From positions 350,657-414,656 of the forward strand of contig MNCI01002801.1 in assembly GCA_015680685.1 (NCBI GenBank): a DNA stretch of 64,000 nt. Reading direction: 5' to 3'. Each line of letters starts with the position of its first letter. The first letter of the stretch is position 1. The translations under genes and the position numbers were made by a program. This stretch comes from Gnetum montanum. Taxonomy: Eukaryota; Streptophyta; Gnetopsida; Gnetales; Gnetaceae. The notes beneath the pieces were generated by a model. That model was not told the DNA's origin. It did not search any database and saw nothing but the letters and a program-made list of their open reading frames with translations. Shown one piece after another: positions 12,561 through 25,589 of this stretch.

Positions 12561-14327
12561 GACCCACCATGATCAAGTTGTGTTCACTGCATTTCTGCGC
12601 TGGAATTCATAAACTATATCTTACAAGCTTATTAACAAAGGAATCTGGATGAACATGAACGAACCTGGATTTGAGAGCAAGAAACTGAACGTATGAATGA
12701 AATTTAAAGAAAAAAAAAAAGCCTTCATGGTTGATTCTATTACGCACAATAAAGGTTTCATGACATGGACCAAGGAAGAAATAGGTTATTACTTTATTTT
12801 TAAACATTAGCTTAATCAATGCTGGGTGCTACGATGCTCGGTGCTACGTCAACCACAGTAGCTAAACTTTAGTAACATGTTTATTTAATTCGTGGTCAAA
12901 GTCGTTTGACAAGTGTGCAATAGGGAGGGGCTCAAAGTCAATACCTTAACACTATTGGTAAGATTTTTTATTTTAGAAGCTTTATGGGTTTGATATAGAG
13001 TAGTGTTGAGTTGTAATGTTGTATTAAATTTCTATAAAAGTTGTGTTAGCTATATGTTCTATTTTCTATTGTATATAATACAAGTTAAGATACTCGAACA
13101 CCCAAAATTCATGACTTCAATTTTTTAAAATATAAATAGATTGAAATTATAATGTTAATTTTTAATTAAATAAAGTGAAACTTCTACTTTTTGTATTTTT
13201 TATTACTAGCCCTAAGCATTTGCAAAAATATTAAACCTAAGCACTTGCAAAGGTACCATAAAATGCAATGTAAAATTTGAAGTATAAGCATTTAATAGAA
13301 TGGAATTCCTCTTAGAAAGTACAAAGCAAAGTCATCTCTCTTAGAAAGTAGCAAACATAGCCATCTTCAACATATAAAGAAAATAGAAAATAGGCAGGAT
13401 TTTAAGAAAATAGGAAAATAGTAGCCAAACCAAAAAGAGGTAACGTTTTGAAGAAAGCTAGGTTAAAAAAAGGGAGAGACCCCATGGTAGATGAAAGTAA
13501 CATCAAACAAAGTCATTTCCATCCACCTTCTCAAACAATCATATGTCAGCATTAACACTCATGTAGCTTCCTCTTAACATACCATGCAAAAAAAGAAAAA
13601 AAAAAAACTAGTGTGGTTAGATATAGATATAGGAATGACTTCCCTAATTGCTACTTAGTTATTTAGTTATAGCGATAGTACCGTAGGCTCTATAGGGTAG
13701 GCTACACAACTTATCAAACAAATCGAGAAACAATTAAGCTAGTTTCTCTATGCATTACATGAATACATAGTTGAAATAGGACTTTATAACTCAACATTGT
13801 CCACTAGAATTGAACCCATGATATGGAACTTTTAGATCAAGAGTGTTACTACTAGGCTAACACCTCATTAACCTAAAAGAATGACTATAAGTATACCCTA
13901 AGATATACAGCTAATAGGATACATTAGAAGAGTTATAGAGGAACATGGAAATTAGAGTTTGGAAATTTTTATTATATCTAGAAAATCTTCTAGAAACCTT
14001 TTGTCTTACAAGGCAATAAGCGATCCACTTAAGCTATCTATCCTTCGTAGAAACATAGGAAAATAAGACTTGTAGGCAATCATCTAACAACTCAAGTGGT
14101 TAGCTCATTATCTAATATGAATTTACACCTAAGAGATTACTGCTTTGAATTGCATTTCATGCATCTTTATGTTTTATCTAAGTTCTAAGAAAGTATCATA
14201 TTAGCTATATGTCTTAAAGGTTTTGTACTAGGCATAGTTTTAATCATCATCTTACCTTTTAAAAAAAAGTCTTGGGCTTGACCATCCCACATTAGGAAAA
14301 TAGATGGGGTCTTACAAAAATAGAAGG
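12561..14327. other. Intergenic, A+T-rich
   Basis: No gene recognised. Short open frames here are scattered and without homology that I can see. Two possible tRNA-derived SINE heads occur: one at 13795-13875 (listed separately) and a weaker one at 14085-14155 (AAGTGGTTAGCTC followed by a degenerate B box). Confidence 0.4.
13795..13875 (-). repeat. Possible tRNA-derived SINE head
   Basis: On the minus strand an A-box-like TTAGCCTAGTAGTAACAC is followed about 35 bases later by a B-box-like ATGGGTTCAATTC, the spacing of a tRNA-derived internal pol III promoter. The body and tail of a SINE are not clearly delimited. Confidence 0.35.
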
Positions 14328-15235
14328 TGATGAGTGGTGGAGTAATCCAACATCCAACCATACAAGTCGTAGGTGTGCATGCATGACCAAATTGTAATCC
14401 ATAGACAAGGCAATGTGAATATGCTAGTAATTAGTTAAAGCTCAAGATCCTTGTCTTCCCATGTGAGCTAGTGAAATCTATGGATATGGTTTAACTCATG
14501 GTGAGGTATATGATAACTAATGTTGTGTAGGCCATCTTACTCCTTGTAAATGTGATAAAAGGATAATAGTCTCTAAGTCTACGTAAACAGTAAACAAATC
14601 TATTCTATCCTAAGTAATGGATATTTGTTCCTAATTTTCCGTACATGTCTTGGGCTTATGTAATCATTACTAGGATTACCAAGTACTTCGCTACTAGGCG
14701 AACTAAGCAATAATACTACTAGGTTACCAAATGATCACACTTTACACTTGAAATCAATCGTGTCCATTCTGCATGCTAATCAACAACAAAAGTAAACTGC
14801 ATGAAATCATAAAACATTAACTAAGGAAATAGTAAATCATAATCTATATGAAAATGGTAAACATTATTCTAAGTAAAGCAATAAACTAGGAAAATGTTGC
14901 AATAGTATGAAATAGCTTGATCTTTATTGTTAGTCACACTTGTGCCCAAGTACAAGATGCTCGAATAAAGACTCCATACACTATATCATACTACACTGTG
15001 AGCATTTACACTTCTAAGCACTTAAGACTAAACAAAACAAACTGAAAAAGTTTTGGTAAGGGTGGACAAAATTGTGTGTTGGACCATGCACCTAAGTGTC
15101 ATATTTATAGGTAGGTGCATGTCCCGTGATATTGGATATCCGATGTCATAGCTTGTGCTCCAATATCAGAGTTGCAACATCACAACTTTGATATCGAATA
15201 CTAGATATCGTAGCTAACAAAAATTCATCCTATCA
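14328..15235 (-). repeat. 3' LTR of element D
   Basis: 908 bp, TGATGAG at the left and CTATCA at the right (plus view). It aligns by eye with 56731-57582 with mostly transition differences. It contains about 60 bp near 15155-15215 (several GATATC-like words) that is deleted in the partner LTR. Confidence 0.85.
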
Positions 15236-15250
15236 TAGCCCCACGACTGA
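15236..15250 (-). other. Polypurine tract of element D
   Basis: In element sense TCAGTCGTGGGGCTA immediately before the LTR, the site where plus-strand DNA synthesis is primed in LTR retrotransposons. Confidence 0.7.
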
Positions 15251-15399
15251 CTAAAAACTTGTCCTCAAGTTAAAACAAAATGAGAATAGAGTTCCTTACA
15301 AACTTAGAAGGTATATTTACATGATTGATTAACTATATACATGACTCTTGAATGTTGTAATAGTGTTTTACAAAATTAACACAAGACATGACATGACAA

Positions 15400-17974
15400 T
15401 TTTGAAACAAAATAAACAAAAACTGGATGGAGCACGATGTAGCTTATGTAGTGCCTACTAATGGTGGCTCCTCCATTGGTTGCTTTCCCTTGTCATTAGG
15501 ATTTTTAAATTTATATATGTTGAGCAATGCTTGAAGTTTCTTTTTCTTCATTTTAGGATCATGCACCATCCATGCCTATTGTGCAATGTGTGATGGAGCT
15601 AGTACATCCCATAGACATGGAAATTGCGAAAACATCTGATTGGCTTTGATGTACCATGTCTTAAAGTACCTTCTCTCTTTCTCGAATGCCCTAGCCTTGG
15701 CTCATAACTCATGATAGTTAGAAAATCTTCAGGCTAGGTTCACTACAACATCTTTTTTTCCTTAATAGCCATCCTTAACTACTTATAATTTAGCATTTTT
15801 CACCTGAAGCTTCTATAGAGCATCTTTTTGATCTACAGACTCTTTTTCATACAATGCATATGTGGATGCTACTTATTGTTCTAGTTTAGTTTTGGGCCTA
15901 CTTGCTATTAACATGGCTAAGTTAGCATAGCGAAGGTTAGCTAGCCCCATGTATTCTTTCAAATCCTCTATTTGCAGGTCTTTATTCTTAACTTCTGCCT
16001 AGTGGACATTGGCATAACTATCCAACATGGGTTGCTAATTTGGATTTTATGCTAATATGGAATTTGATGAGTGGCGAGGTACCCCTACACTCAACCATAC
16101 AAATACGAGCATTTCATGCACGATTCGGTTGAATTCCAAGGCCTAAGTGCTTACGCACCTTAATGTAACACTCAAGGTTAATCAATCGTTATCTTCCCAA
16201 ACTTACTTGTATTGTCATGGTTGTATGGTTAAGTAAGCTTGAGGTATATGAATTTTTATAGCTTTTATATTTTTTATGTCTGATGCTAATAAAGGAGAGG
16301 GAGAGAGAACTAAGTAACTAACTTACATTAACTATTCATTAACTAAGTTCTAAATGTTCCTAACACTAGTATCCGTTCCCACTTGCCATACACATCCTGA
16401 ACTAGTGCAACGTTGCTGGGATTACCAAACGCTAATTGTTACTGGGTTACCAAGTGCTACACGCATGCTCGAAGTGGTCGTACTAAGTGTACTTAACTAA
16501 GAGGATCAAAGGTTAAGAGAGGTATTAATTAACTAGGAAAACATTAAACATTCAACAATAATTAATTACTAATTTTCTTAATCTGTATGCTGCAAGGTTT
16601 ATCATAAAGTTCGTCTTTATTGGTGTACACAAATGTGTGCTCAGGTACAAATTGCTCGAATAAAGATTCGTTCACTCTATGACTCCTACTGCAGGCACAC
16701 ACAGAAATTATTCTAACTCTAGACTAATAAAACTGCAAGAGTTTGGCTAAGGGTCTAAGTCTAACTCCCTTGAACAAAGGGTGCCACCTCTTATTTATAG
16801 AAGATGAGGTAGTACGCGATATCGTGTGGCAGATGCAATATCGTGGCTCATCAGAATTGATTCTAGCCTTTGCTATATGGATCTCCTTCTCATTGATCTA
16901 CTTATACATACCCACTTGGTCACGAAAGTGTTCCTTAAGCCATTCATATTTCTTTACCTCATTCTACCATGCGCTTATTTCAATAGTTGATTTCTAGCAA
17001 ATAGCACGTATCTCCTTCATTGAGAAGGTTTTGTTTTCTTGTGTGAGGTGGCTCATGTCTTGGTTTACCCTCACTAGTTGTTCTCTTAACTAGTGGATGC
17101 TTTCCTTTAGGATTTTGTTTCTACATAGTGGTTAACTACATATTATCTGTAGTGAGTTTCTTGTTCTCTTCTTGTGCTATGGTGAATGCCTTAGCATGTG
17201 CATATATTTGGGCTTTAGCTACTGAGGCATTTCACACCGCTTTCTCCTTATTATTCTCCATTTGCTTGTTTTGCTCAATCATGCGATTCATTTTTTCTAT
17301 TTTGAATTAACCTAGCTGGTCAGGCTTAATGAATTGAGTTGGGTCTCTACATTCAACTCTCAAGGCTATGAGTTCTTTCTGTAATTTGAGGATTTCATTC
17401 TCTACATGCTTTGCCCCAGTCTTTGCCATGACCAGCTTATCCTTAGTTGCAATGAGTTTAGAATATACTACAATGACATCACTTGGGATGTCAAAAAGAG
17501 TTTTCATTACTTACCCAATCTGTAGTAGTTAGTCTAGTACATCTTCATTGTTTGTAGAAGTCATTGAGGCTCCAACTAGCATTTGAGCAACCCTAGCTAT
17601 AGTTAAATATACAGATGGCACAACAAGTACATTAAAGGATTCCTTAATGTGATCTATGATCACTTCTTCTACTCTCATTGTATCTTGGTGTTGCATAATC
17701 ATAATTGTGGCTCCTTCTCCAATCTCAAGCACCACTTGGAATAATGCAGCATTCCTAGAGATCTATTGTGACCATTGGGCCTCTCCTTTTGATTTCAATG
17801 AAATTTTCCCACTTACTAGATTTGTAGAAACTTTGGGCTGAATGACACTATCAATAGCTCTATAGAAATTGGTCTCCTCCCTTGTTCCCTAGCTAATAGT
17901 CTCTACAATCTATTGCAAATGACTCATGGATGGTGTATAGTCCTACAACAGTGGTGGTGGAACTTGTTGTTACT
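15400..17974 (-). pseudogene. Accessory ORF of element D, C-terminal part
   Basis: Sense-strand coding relic downstream of pol, interrupted by a solo LTR (16065-16853) and, at its left coding end (17975), by element B. The open piece 17307-17507 is strongly heptad-like and charged (KLIATKDKLVMAKTGAKHVE then EILKLQKELIALRVEC), so a long coiled coil is likely. 15900-16020 matches 1260-1350 of element A. There are no membrane or signal segments. It continues at 27704-28578. Function unknown. Confidence 0.6.
16065..16853 (-). mobile_element. Solo LTR of the same family
   Basis: 789 bp bounded by TGATGAG (left) and CTCATCA (right) and flanked by a perfect 5-bp target duplication GAATT (16060-16064 and 16854-16858). 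It has no internal sequence. It sits inside the accessory ORF of D, whose sequence resumes on each side. This is the footprint expected from recombination between the LTRs of an inserted element. Confidence 0.9.
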
Positions 17975-18806
17975 TGATGAACACGTCTATGTTGTCTACC
18001 ACAACATCAAATATGCAATGTTAGGGTCCATCTATGTGACGTCAAGGTATATACTCCAATTCTATAAATACTGTGCCTAGGCTCCAATTTTTACATAGTT
18101 TTGGATGTTAGTTTTCAGCCATAGTAGTGAAGCTCTTGTAGTTTATTTTCCTCAAAGTCAAAATATTTTTTGAGTGCCCATAGAAGGAGTCTAAGTATGT
18201 ACGGTTCTTTGTTTGAACACTGATGCACCTAAGCGCAGCAATGTGGTGGGAATAAAATAAACTCTTTTGACAATCCTATTAGCACTGAGAATAGATTACT
18301 ACTTCTTTTAATGCACTTTACTTTCATGATTTCTATTTAAATGCATTTAAATTAAGAAATTTATTTCTAGCAGTTAATGAACACAAGCATGACCACTTCG
18401 AGCATTCATATAGTACTTGGTAACCTAGCAATGCTTAACATTTGGTAGCCTAGCAGTGCTATATGTGTTTAGGATGTGTCCAAGATAGTGGGACAATCAC
18501 TTGTGTTAGGCTAGATAGGTAGTAAACAAGTTAGATTTTAAGTTACTCTACTCTTCATTCTTGTTGTAGGCGATTACATCTATAAAACATAGTACGATAA
18601 AAAATCATATACCTCAATTACACTTAAACCATACCCTCAAGCTTCACAAGTATATTTGGGAAGACAACAAACATTCTTCATGCCTATTTTACTTCCTAGA
18701 GGAGTTAGTGCATTTGATAACTATAGGTCCATGGAATTCGACTAGATCGCACATAATGCCTTAGTGATTTATATGGTTGGGCATAGTAATACCTCACCAC
18801 TCATAA
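17975..18806 (+). repeat. 5' LTR of element B
   Basis: 832 bp starting TGATGAACACG and ending just before the primer site. The 3' end CCACTCATAA corresponds to CCACTCATCA of the related LTRs. It contains the family's AACCTAGCAATGCTTA and CTTCGAGCATTC blocks also found in the other LTRs. Confidence 0.75.
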
Positions 18807-18825
18807 TTGGCACCATTGCTAGGGA
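18807..18825 (+). other. Primer binding site of element B
   Basis: TTGGCACCATTGCTAGGGA, a degenerate version of TTGGCGCCGTTGCCGGGGA, which is complementary to the 3' end of plant tRNA-Asp and typical of Athila-like elements. The differences are mostly G-to-A and C-to-T. Confidence 0.7.
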
Positions 18826-18967
18826 CCTTTTTGTTGTTTCATGTGCTATTTAGGACCTAGTGAAAAGTATTTAAATTTTTGGAACAAACCTAAGAGTCAT
18901 ATCTTATCTTATAGGTACTACAACAAATACTCAGAGCACACTGTGATTTTTATTTTGCTAATCAAAC

Positions 18968-20860
18968 ATGCCTTCTTCTCATAGGAGCAATTCACCATCC
19001 AAGACTGATAGAGCTTATTAGCTAGTGACTCAATAATATCAAATTGTATATACTCATTCTGATGACTATGTACCAAACTTTACCTTCATCCTACACCAAG
19101 ATGAAGAGCTACAATGGTGTAACATGAAAGGTAACATTTTTTTGCCACCTAATCAAGCTATTCCTGCAATGCTCTACCAAATGCTTACACGATGTGGTCT
19201 CTAAGACCACCATGTGGAGTATACTATGGAATATACTAACGCTAGGGATTATCATCCCACTAAAGCAAAACATCTACGGGACTGACAGCTAGAGCAACAC
19301 TATAAATTTTTGAAGGGAAAAGGATTTAATGATTCTCTATTCCTATTGTACCAACAAGCTAGTGGGGAACCCTTCTCTCAGGGCTTTCCATTCAATGAAA
19401 CTCCTCTCTTTGACCTCAGTGATGGAGGTCAAAATTAGAACTTGCACTCCATAATTCACAATCTCGATTCTGGTAACAAAGGATCTAATGACAAAGAAGG
19501 ATCTGGAGGGGCAAGTCAAGATAAGGATGCAGACAAAAAGCAAGATCATGATCATGGTCATGATTATCGAAGAGGTGGAAGTAGGCACTGTAATGATGCT
19601 AGTTCTTATTCCTCTTCCCCTTCATCATCATCATCTTCTTTTAGCTCTGACCATGATTGCAGAAGGCAAAATCATGATGGAGCTGAGTGAAATGAACGAA
19701 ATGATTGACGAAACCAAAATGATCAAGGAGACCATCAAGAAAGATAAGATCAAGGATGTAAACATTCAAGAGAGGCACATCACTATGAATGAAGGGGTAG
19801 TAGATGGCATCATAAGCACCATGATTAAGGCCTCAATGAGCCTCTACTTGCTACTTGAAGTATGCTTAACATTGCAAAGGTAGTGAGAATTCCAATAAGG
19901 CATTTGAAGGATAGTCGGATCAAATGGTTAGACATGAATACTATTTCTTGATTTGAAGAAGGATATAACTTTGATCCACAAAATCATCTTCAAGCTTTCA
20001 AAGATGCTTGTGCCTTGCAAAATATAGAGAACATGTGGTAGAAACTAAAGTTGTTCCCTAGGACACTTATCAAAGAAGTAAAAAATTGGTACTGGTCCTT
20101 AGAGCCAAAATATATCAGATGGTGGAGTACCATGTTGGAATTGTTCAATGATAAATATCAAAAATAATCTAGGGTGTCCAACTTAAGGAAGAAAATTCAA
20201 GCATGTAAACAAGAAAGGAATGAATCCTTGGATGCTGCCATTAGCCAATGCTACGCCTTAATGCACAAATGTCTGAGCCGTGGTTATTCTCAATTAAATC
20301 AACTTCACCACATAGTAGATGAGCTTTGGTTAGAAACGAGGGAAATCCTTGGTGTGACTGTCAGAACTAAGTGCCCATTAGATACAAAGATTAATAGAGC
20401 AGGTCATCAAAGAGGAGGGCAAACTAAGAAAAAGAGAAAGTGCAGAAGAGTATAACTATGATCCTTCCATCTACAAGAGGGAGGTTCAATTCTACGACAA
20501 TGAGGATGAGTCCATATTTGATAAGGGGGTGAATAAGAAAACCTTGCCACTTCAAAAATCCCAATATGAACTTATAGCCAAGGTTGATTAGTTATGGGAC
20601 TCCATGGATAATAGATTTCAAGCTATCCTCAAAATTGCTAAGGAGTCCAAAGAACAAGGTAATGATCGTGAACATGCATATCACAAAGGTAAGGGCAAGA
20701 TTGTTGTAATTGAAGAAGTTACAGATAGTGAATCAAAGGATGATCGTGGGTATGACGTCTATCAGTATGAACATCCTAAGGGATGTTGCCTCGTTGTGTC
20801 ACGTCTATAGGAGTCTAGGATGTATGCCTTACATCCATGACTTACATAAAGACAAACATC
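18968..20860 (+). pseudogene. Gag of element B
   Basis: The start codon is MPSSHRS at 18968. The N-terminal region (near 19080-19330) matches the gag N-terminus of D. It is followed by an aspartate/histidine/serine-rich segment (19470-19690), a capsid-like segment with SLDAAISQCYALMHKCLS (20174-20400), and a C-terminal YEHPKGCCLVVSRL peptide (20760-20810). Several stops interrupt it. Gag forms the particle that packages element RNA. Confidence 0.7.
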
Positions 20861-21116
20861 CATAAGGTTATCATATCCTCAAGGTAATCTTAGGAAATTA
20901 CACCAACAATAACTGTATTATCCAATTGGAGCTCCACCACAATCATATGAACAGTATCAACAGTGGCAACAACCACAATCATGGATGTTGACACTGCTAA
21001 GGCAACACTACCCTTACTAGTAGCCTAATCCATATGGTTACTATGTTTAGCAACCCATGTCTCCACGTGACTCCTCTAGTCACGTCTCTAATTTTTAGTG
21101 TTACTACCCTCCTTTA

Positions 21117-22092
21117 GATTATTATTGAGCTCATTCGCCACATGAAATAAGGGATACCACCTCTTAGCCTTATCTTCCTCCTATCCCTGCACATATTTAT
21201 CCTTCACTTGCATAGCTACCACCTGCTCCACCTACGTAGGATGAACTACCAACTTAATTGCAACAATGTAATGCTATGAGGGCCATTAATCTGCAATCTA
21301 ATCATTAATTAAAGGGTTCAAATGCCTGATAAAAGAAAAGACCTTTTTTTCACCCATAGTCCACCTAAGCCCTCTCATATACTTGTGATTGACCCTGCTC
21401 TTACCTCTTCCTCCTCTATATCAAATTCCTTCGAGTGTCCTTCAAACTAAACTCTACCAAGGATCCATACTATAATTCTTACCCATACTATGTCTAGTTG
21501 GTTCCATGTAAGAAACCTTCCTAGGAAATTAGCTGATCCTAGAAGTCCTTTAATTTATTTGCAGATTGCTAGGAACGAACCATGTAAGGCTCTTCTCAAT
21601 TCAAGATTATTATCAAGCTCATTTTCCACATGAAAAAAGGGATACCACCTCTTACCCTTATCATCCTCTTGTCCCTACACATATTCTTCCTCCACCCGCA
21701 TAGCTACCACCTACTCCACCTATGTAGGATGAATTGCCAACTCAACCGCAACAACATAATGTTATGAGGGTTGTTAATTTGTAACCGAATCATCAATCAG
21801 AGGGGTCAAATGCTAAATTAAAGAAAAGACCTTTATTTCAACCCCATAGTCCACCTAAGCTCTTTTATGTACCCATAGTTGACCACCTTGCTCTTGCCTC
21901 TCCCTCCTTTGTATCAAATTCCCCTAGGCTTCCTTCAAACCAAACTCTGCCAAGTATCCATACTGTAATGCTTACCCATACTATGTCTAATTGGATCCAT
22001 GTAGGAAACCTTCTTAAGAAATTAGCTGATCCTAGAAGTCCTCTAATTTATTTGCAGATTGTTTGGAATGAACCATGTCAGGCTCTTGTTGA
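21117..22092 (+). repeat. 488-bp tandem duplication at gag-protease junction
   Basis: The block beginning near GCTCATTCGCCACATGAAAT (21129) recurs beginning near GCTCATTTTCCACATGAAAA (21617), a period of 488 bp. Each copy ends at the protease active-site region. The first copy has a broken active site (near 21590) and the second an intact one (near 22090). The two copies have diverged, so the duplication is old. Confidence 0.75.
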
Positions 22093-22740
22093 TTCAGGTT
22101 TTAGTGTTAATTCAATTTCTCATGAGATGTACACTACCTAGAACTTGCCCCCTCTCAAGAAGAGCAACATTAGATTAGAATTGGCAAGCTAGTCCATCAT
22201 TGTTCCATTGGGACTGGTAAAATACATTATTATTACTATCTGTGGGTGATCTTATCCTGCCAACTTCTTGGTAATCAAAGTGGAGAACTACAAAGGCAAC
22301 TTCCCAATCATCATGGAAAGGGAATGACTGAGCATCATCGATACACAAATGGGCATCAGAGATCTTTCCCTGGAGATATCTAAAGAAAATCCATTTGGAA
22401 ATATTAAGAAGAAGAGAGTTCAATGCATTGCGTACAACAATACAGGGTGTAATTATGTGTAGAAACTTTGGGCCATAAGTAAGCATCTATCTCTACATGC
22501 AAATAGTGTGCACCAGAAACAAAAATTCAAAGGTGTTTGTATGCAACAACCACAAAATAGGAGGGCACCTAGTGGCTGACTACTAATTCTGAAAGCAACG
22601 CACTTTACATGGAACCAACTAAGAGCCTGACATGTGCATATGTCACAAGCATGGATGAACTAGAGCAAGTTCATCACTAGCTCCCTAATGACACAAATGA
22701 TGATACTCATTGGGGAGAGTTAGTAATTTCTGAAAAATTC
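22060..22740 (+). pseudogene. Protease of element B
   Basis: Retropepsin-like domain with the catalytic triad preserved as LVDSGFSVNSIS near 22090. It is followed by NFLVIKVENYKGNFPIIM (22263-22320) and a linker equivalent to 8187-8453 of element A. In-frame stops are present at several points. The role is cleavage of the element polyprotein; this copy is dead. Confidence 0.65.
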
Positions 22741-22979
22741 AAACAAGAGCTCCTTGAGTTGAAAATGTTACTAGCTAGAATGAAATATGTATTTTTGAAA
22801 AATGGGAAGCTAGTTATAATTAATGCAAAACTTGATCTAGAATAGAAAAGAATGTTATTAAAGGTAGTTGAAAGATGGTCAATAGCTTTTGCTTGGTCAT
22901 ATCCTAAATTCACAAGGATTGATCCTAGGATATGCTAGCATTGCATCTACACTAACCTAAACATGAAGCCAAAATGATA

Positions 22980-24240
22980 GCCATGGAGGTGATTGAATCC
23001 CAAACTAAAGCAAATCATCAAGGAAATCAAGAAACTCCTCAAGGCAGGGTTCATCTATCCCATTGTAGATAGCGAGTGGATTAGCCCACTTGTAATTGTA
23101 CCAAAAAAAACTGGCAAGTGGTAAGTCTACATTGATTTCAAGTTTTTGAATATGGCAATAGTCAAGGATCACTTTCCATTACCATTTGTTGACTAGGTGC
23201 TCAAAATAATATTTTGGCATTGCTACTATAGTTTTCTAGTGGTTATAGTGGCTATAACCAAATTCAAATTACACCAGAAGACTAAGCAAAGACAACATTC
23301 ACAAATCCCTGGGGGACTTTTGCATATCGCAAGATGTTGTTTGGTCTATGCAATGTTCCTACCACATTCTAATGCCTAGTCCTAAGCATTTTTCAATAGT
23401 AGATTGATAGTGGTGTTGAAGTCTTCATGGATGACTTCTCCACTTATAGAGCTACATTTGAGCAAGCCATAGAACACCTTAAGCAAGTGCTAAAATAACA
23501 TGTCAAAACTAACTTGTGGCTCAATTAGTAGAAAATTCACCTTATGGTCTAGGAGGACATTATACTGGGCCATATAATATCGCAAGCAAGAATTGAGGTG
23601 GACCCTAAGAAAATAAGGATCATCCAAGGAATAACCCGCTAGCCAGAAATAGTTAAAGATGTTTGGTCATTCCTTGGACATACTAGCTACTACCAGTGAT
23701 TCATAGAGAGTTTCTATAAGATGACAAAACTATTGGTCGAGCTAATAATGAAAGATGCTTCCTTTTTCTAGACTGCAAAATGTGAGAAATTATTCCAGCA
23801 ACTAAAAGAGAAGCTTGTAGAAACTCTAATCCTACAAGCACCTAATTGGTCTAGGCCATTTCATATCATGACAGATGCATCAAATTATGTCTTTGAAGCT
23901 ATGTTGATGCAATTAGGTGACAAGAAATGACCATACTACACCCACTATGCTAGTTGAAGCATTGTGGGTGCACAACTAAACTACACCACCAGAAAGAAGC
24001 AATTGATGGTAATGGTGTTTTCTCTCAAAAAGTTCAAGCATTATGTGCTTGGATATAAGGTGTTTGTGCACATAGACCATAGTGCCATCCACTTCCTGAT
24101 GAACAAACCAATGTTGTGCCTTTTTGTTATATGGTGGTTGGTGATCTTGTAGGAATTTGATCTTACAATGGTAAATCAAAAGGGCATTGAGAATGTGGTC
24201 ACTAATGACTTGTCTTGGTTGTGATGGGATGACAAAGAGG
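22980..24240 (+). pseudogene. Reverse transcriptase-RNase H of element B
   Basis: RT begins near 23040 (FIYPIVDSEWISPLVIVPKK), has the FMDDFSTY catalytic box near 23430, and is followed by RNase H with an ADASNYVFEAML peptide (near 23870) and HIDHSAIHFLM (near 24080). At least one frameshift lies near 23240, and there are several stops such as D-stop-VL where DQVL is expected. It matches the same parts of element A. Confidence 0.75.
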
Positions 24241-24369
24241 AAGAAAGCCCACTTTTGATATGTTTCTTAATGAACTTCTCTTTGCTAGGGCTATAACTAA
24301 AAAAATTCCTAATGAGCCAAAATGGTATGATGTCATTCTCACCTATCTTCTCACTAAGGAGATGCCACA

Positions 24370-25570
24370 AGGGTTGGACCACCAAAAGAAACAACAGTTT
24401 CTTCACCAGGTAAAGCACTCCATGGAGATCAATGAACACCTCTACAAGGTGTACGTCGATGACCTGGTTTGTTGGTGTGTCATAATGCTGATCAACTATG
24501 CATTCTCCAAGATGCTCATAAAGGTCCTTGTGGAGGACATTATGATGGGAGATGCATAACCTTTAAAATCTTGATGGTAAGGTACTATTTGCCAATACTC
24601 TTTAGGGATGCTCATCATTATGTCTGCTCTTGTAAATGATGTCAACAAGATGGTTGAATGACTGCTTGAATGGAGGCACCTTAACAATAGATTCAACCAC
24701 TAGAACCATACAACATTTGGGGCATTGATTTCATGGGTCCCATCACACCCATGTTAAATGGAAAGGTGTACATCATAGTTGTTGTTGACTATTGTATGAA
24801 ATGGGTAAAAGCAACAACCATCATCGACTATACATCCTCTACTACTGCTTAGTTTGTACAACAAAACATTGTAAATAAGTTTGGTATGCCACATGCATTA
24901 ATTTCTAATAATGGAACTCATTTTATAGGAACTACTTTTTAGAAGGTCATGTAATGCTTGGGGGTTGAACATAAACTCACAACACCTTACCATCCCCAAG
25001 CTAATGGTCAAGCTGAGGTTATCAATATGGAAATCACAAGGATACTAATAAGAACTGTTAGCAAGTATAGGAAGGACTTGAGCACAAAAATCAATGATGC
25101 CCTTTGGGCCTACTGCTCAACATGGAAACTTCCTATAGGCTACTCTCCCTATGAGCTTGTGTACAGAAAATTACCAATACTTCCTATTCAATCATAGCTC
25201 TGTACACTTTCAATAGCTTGTGACCTTGACCTTGATTGAGTCTAGCCCAAAATAAAAATAAAATTAATGAGTCTCAACCTATTAGACAAAAATTGATTAG
25301 TAGCCCTATCATCTAACAAGTTTCACAAGGCCTATAACAAAAAGTGTCATTACTTGAAAATTAGAAAAGTTAAATTTTAACTGGGAGATAAGGTTCTCTA
25401 CTAGAACCCCACACATGTACCTCAATGAACTAAGTTCCAAACGTTGTGGGAGGGACCTTACATTATTTATGAGACTTTTCCTTCTGGGGCCATGATCATC
25501 TATAAACTTGAGAGCCCAAACAAAAAATAGCTAGTCAACATCCAACAAATTAAACCTTTCCATGAGTGTA
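24370..25570 (+). pseudogene. Integrase of element B
   Basis: The core contains FMGPITPML (near 24735), ISNNGTHF where DNG is expected (catalytic aspartate lost), and HPQANGQAEV with the catalytic glutamate retained (24990-25020). The longest open piece is 24958-25197. A GPY/F module (LWEGPYIIYETFPSGAM) lies near 25450-25500. Numerous stops. Confidence 0.75.
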
Positions 25571-25589
25571 CACCAGCCAACACAATAAG

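Noticed and set aside
19442-19883. Overlapping frames rich in D/H/S or M/I
   Set aside because: They are low-complexity gag sequence of element B read in two frames.
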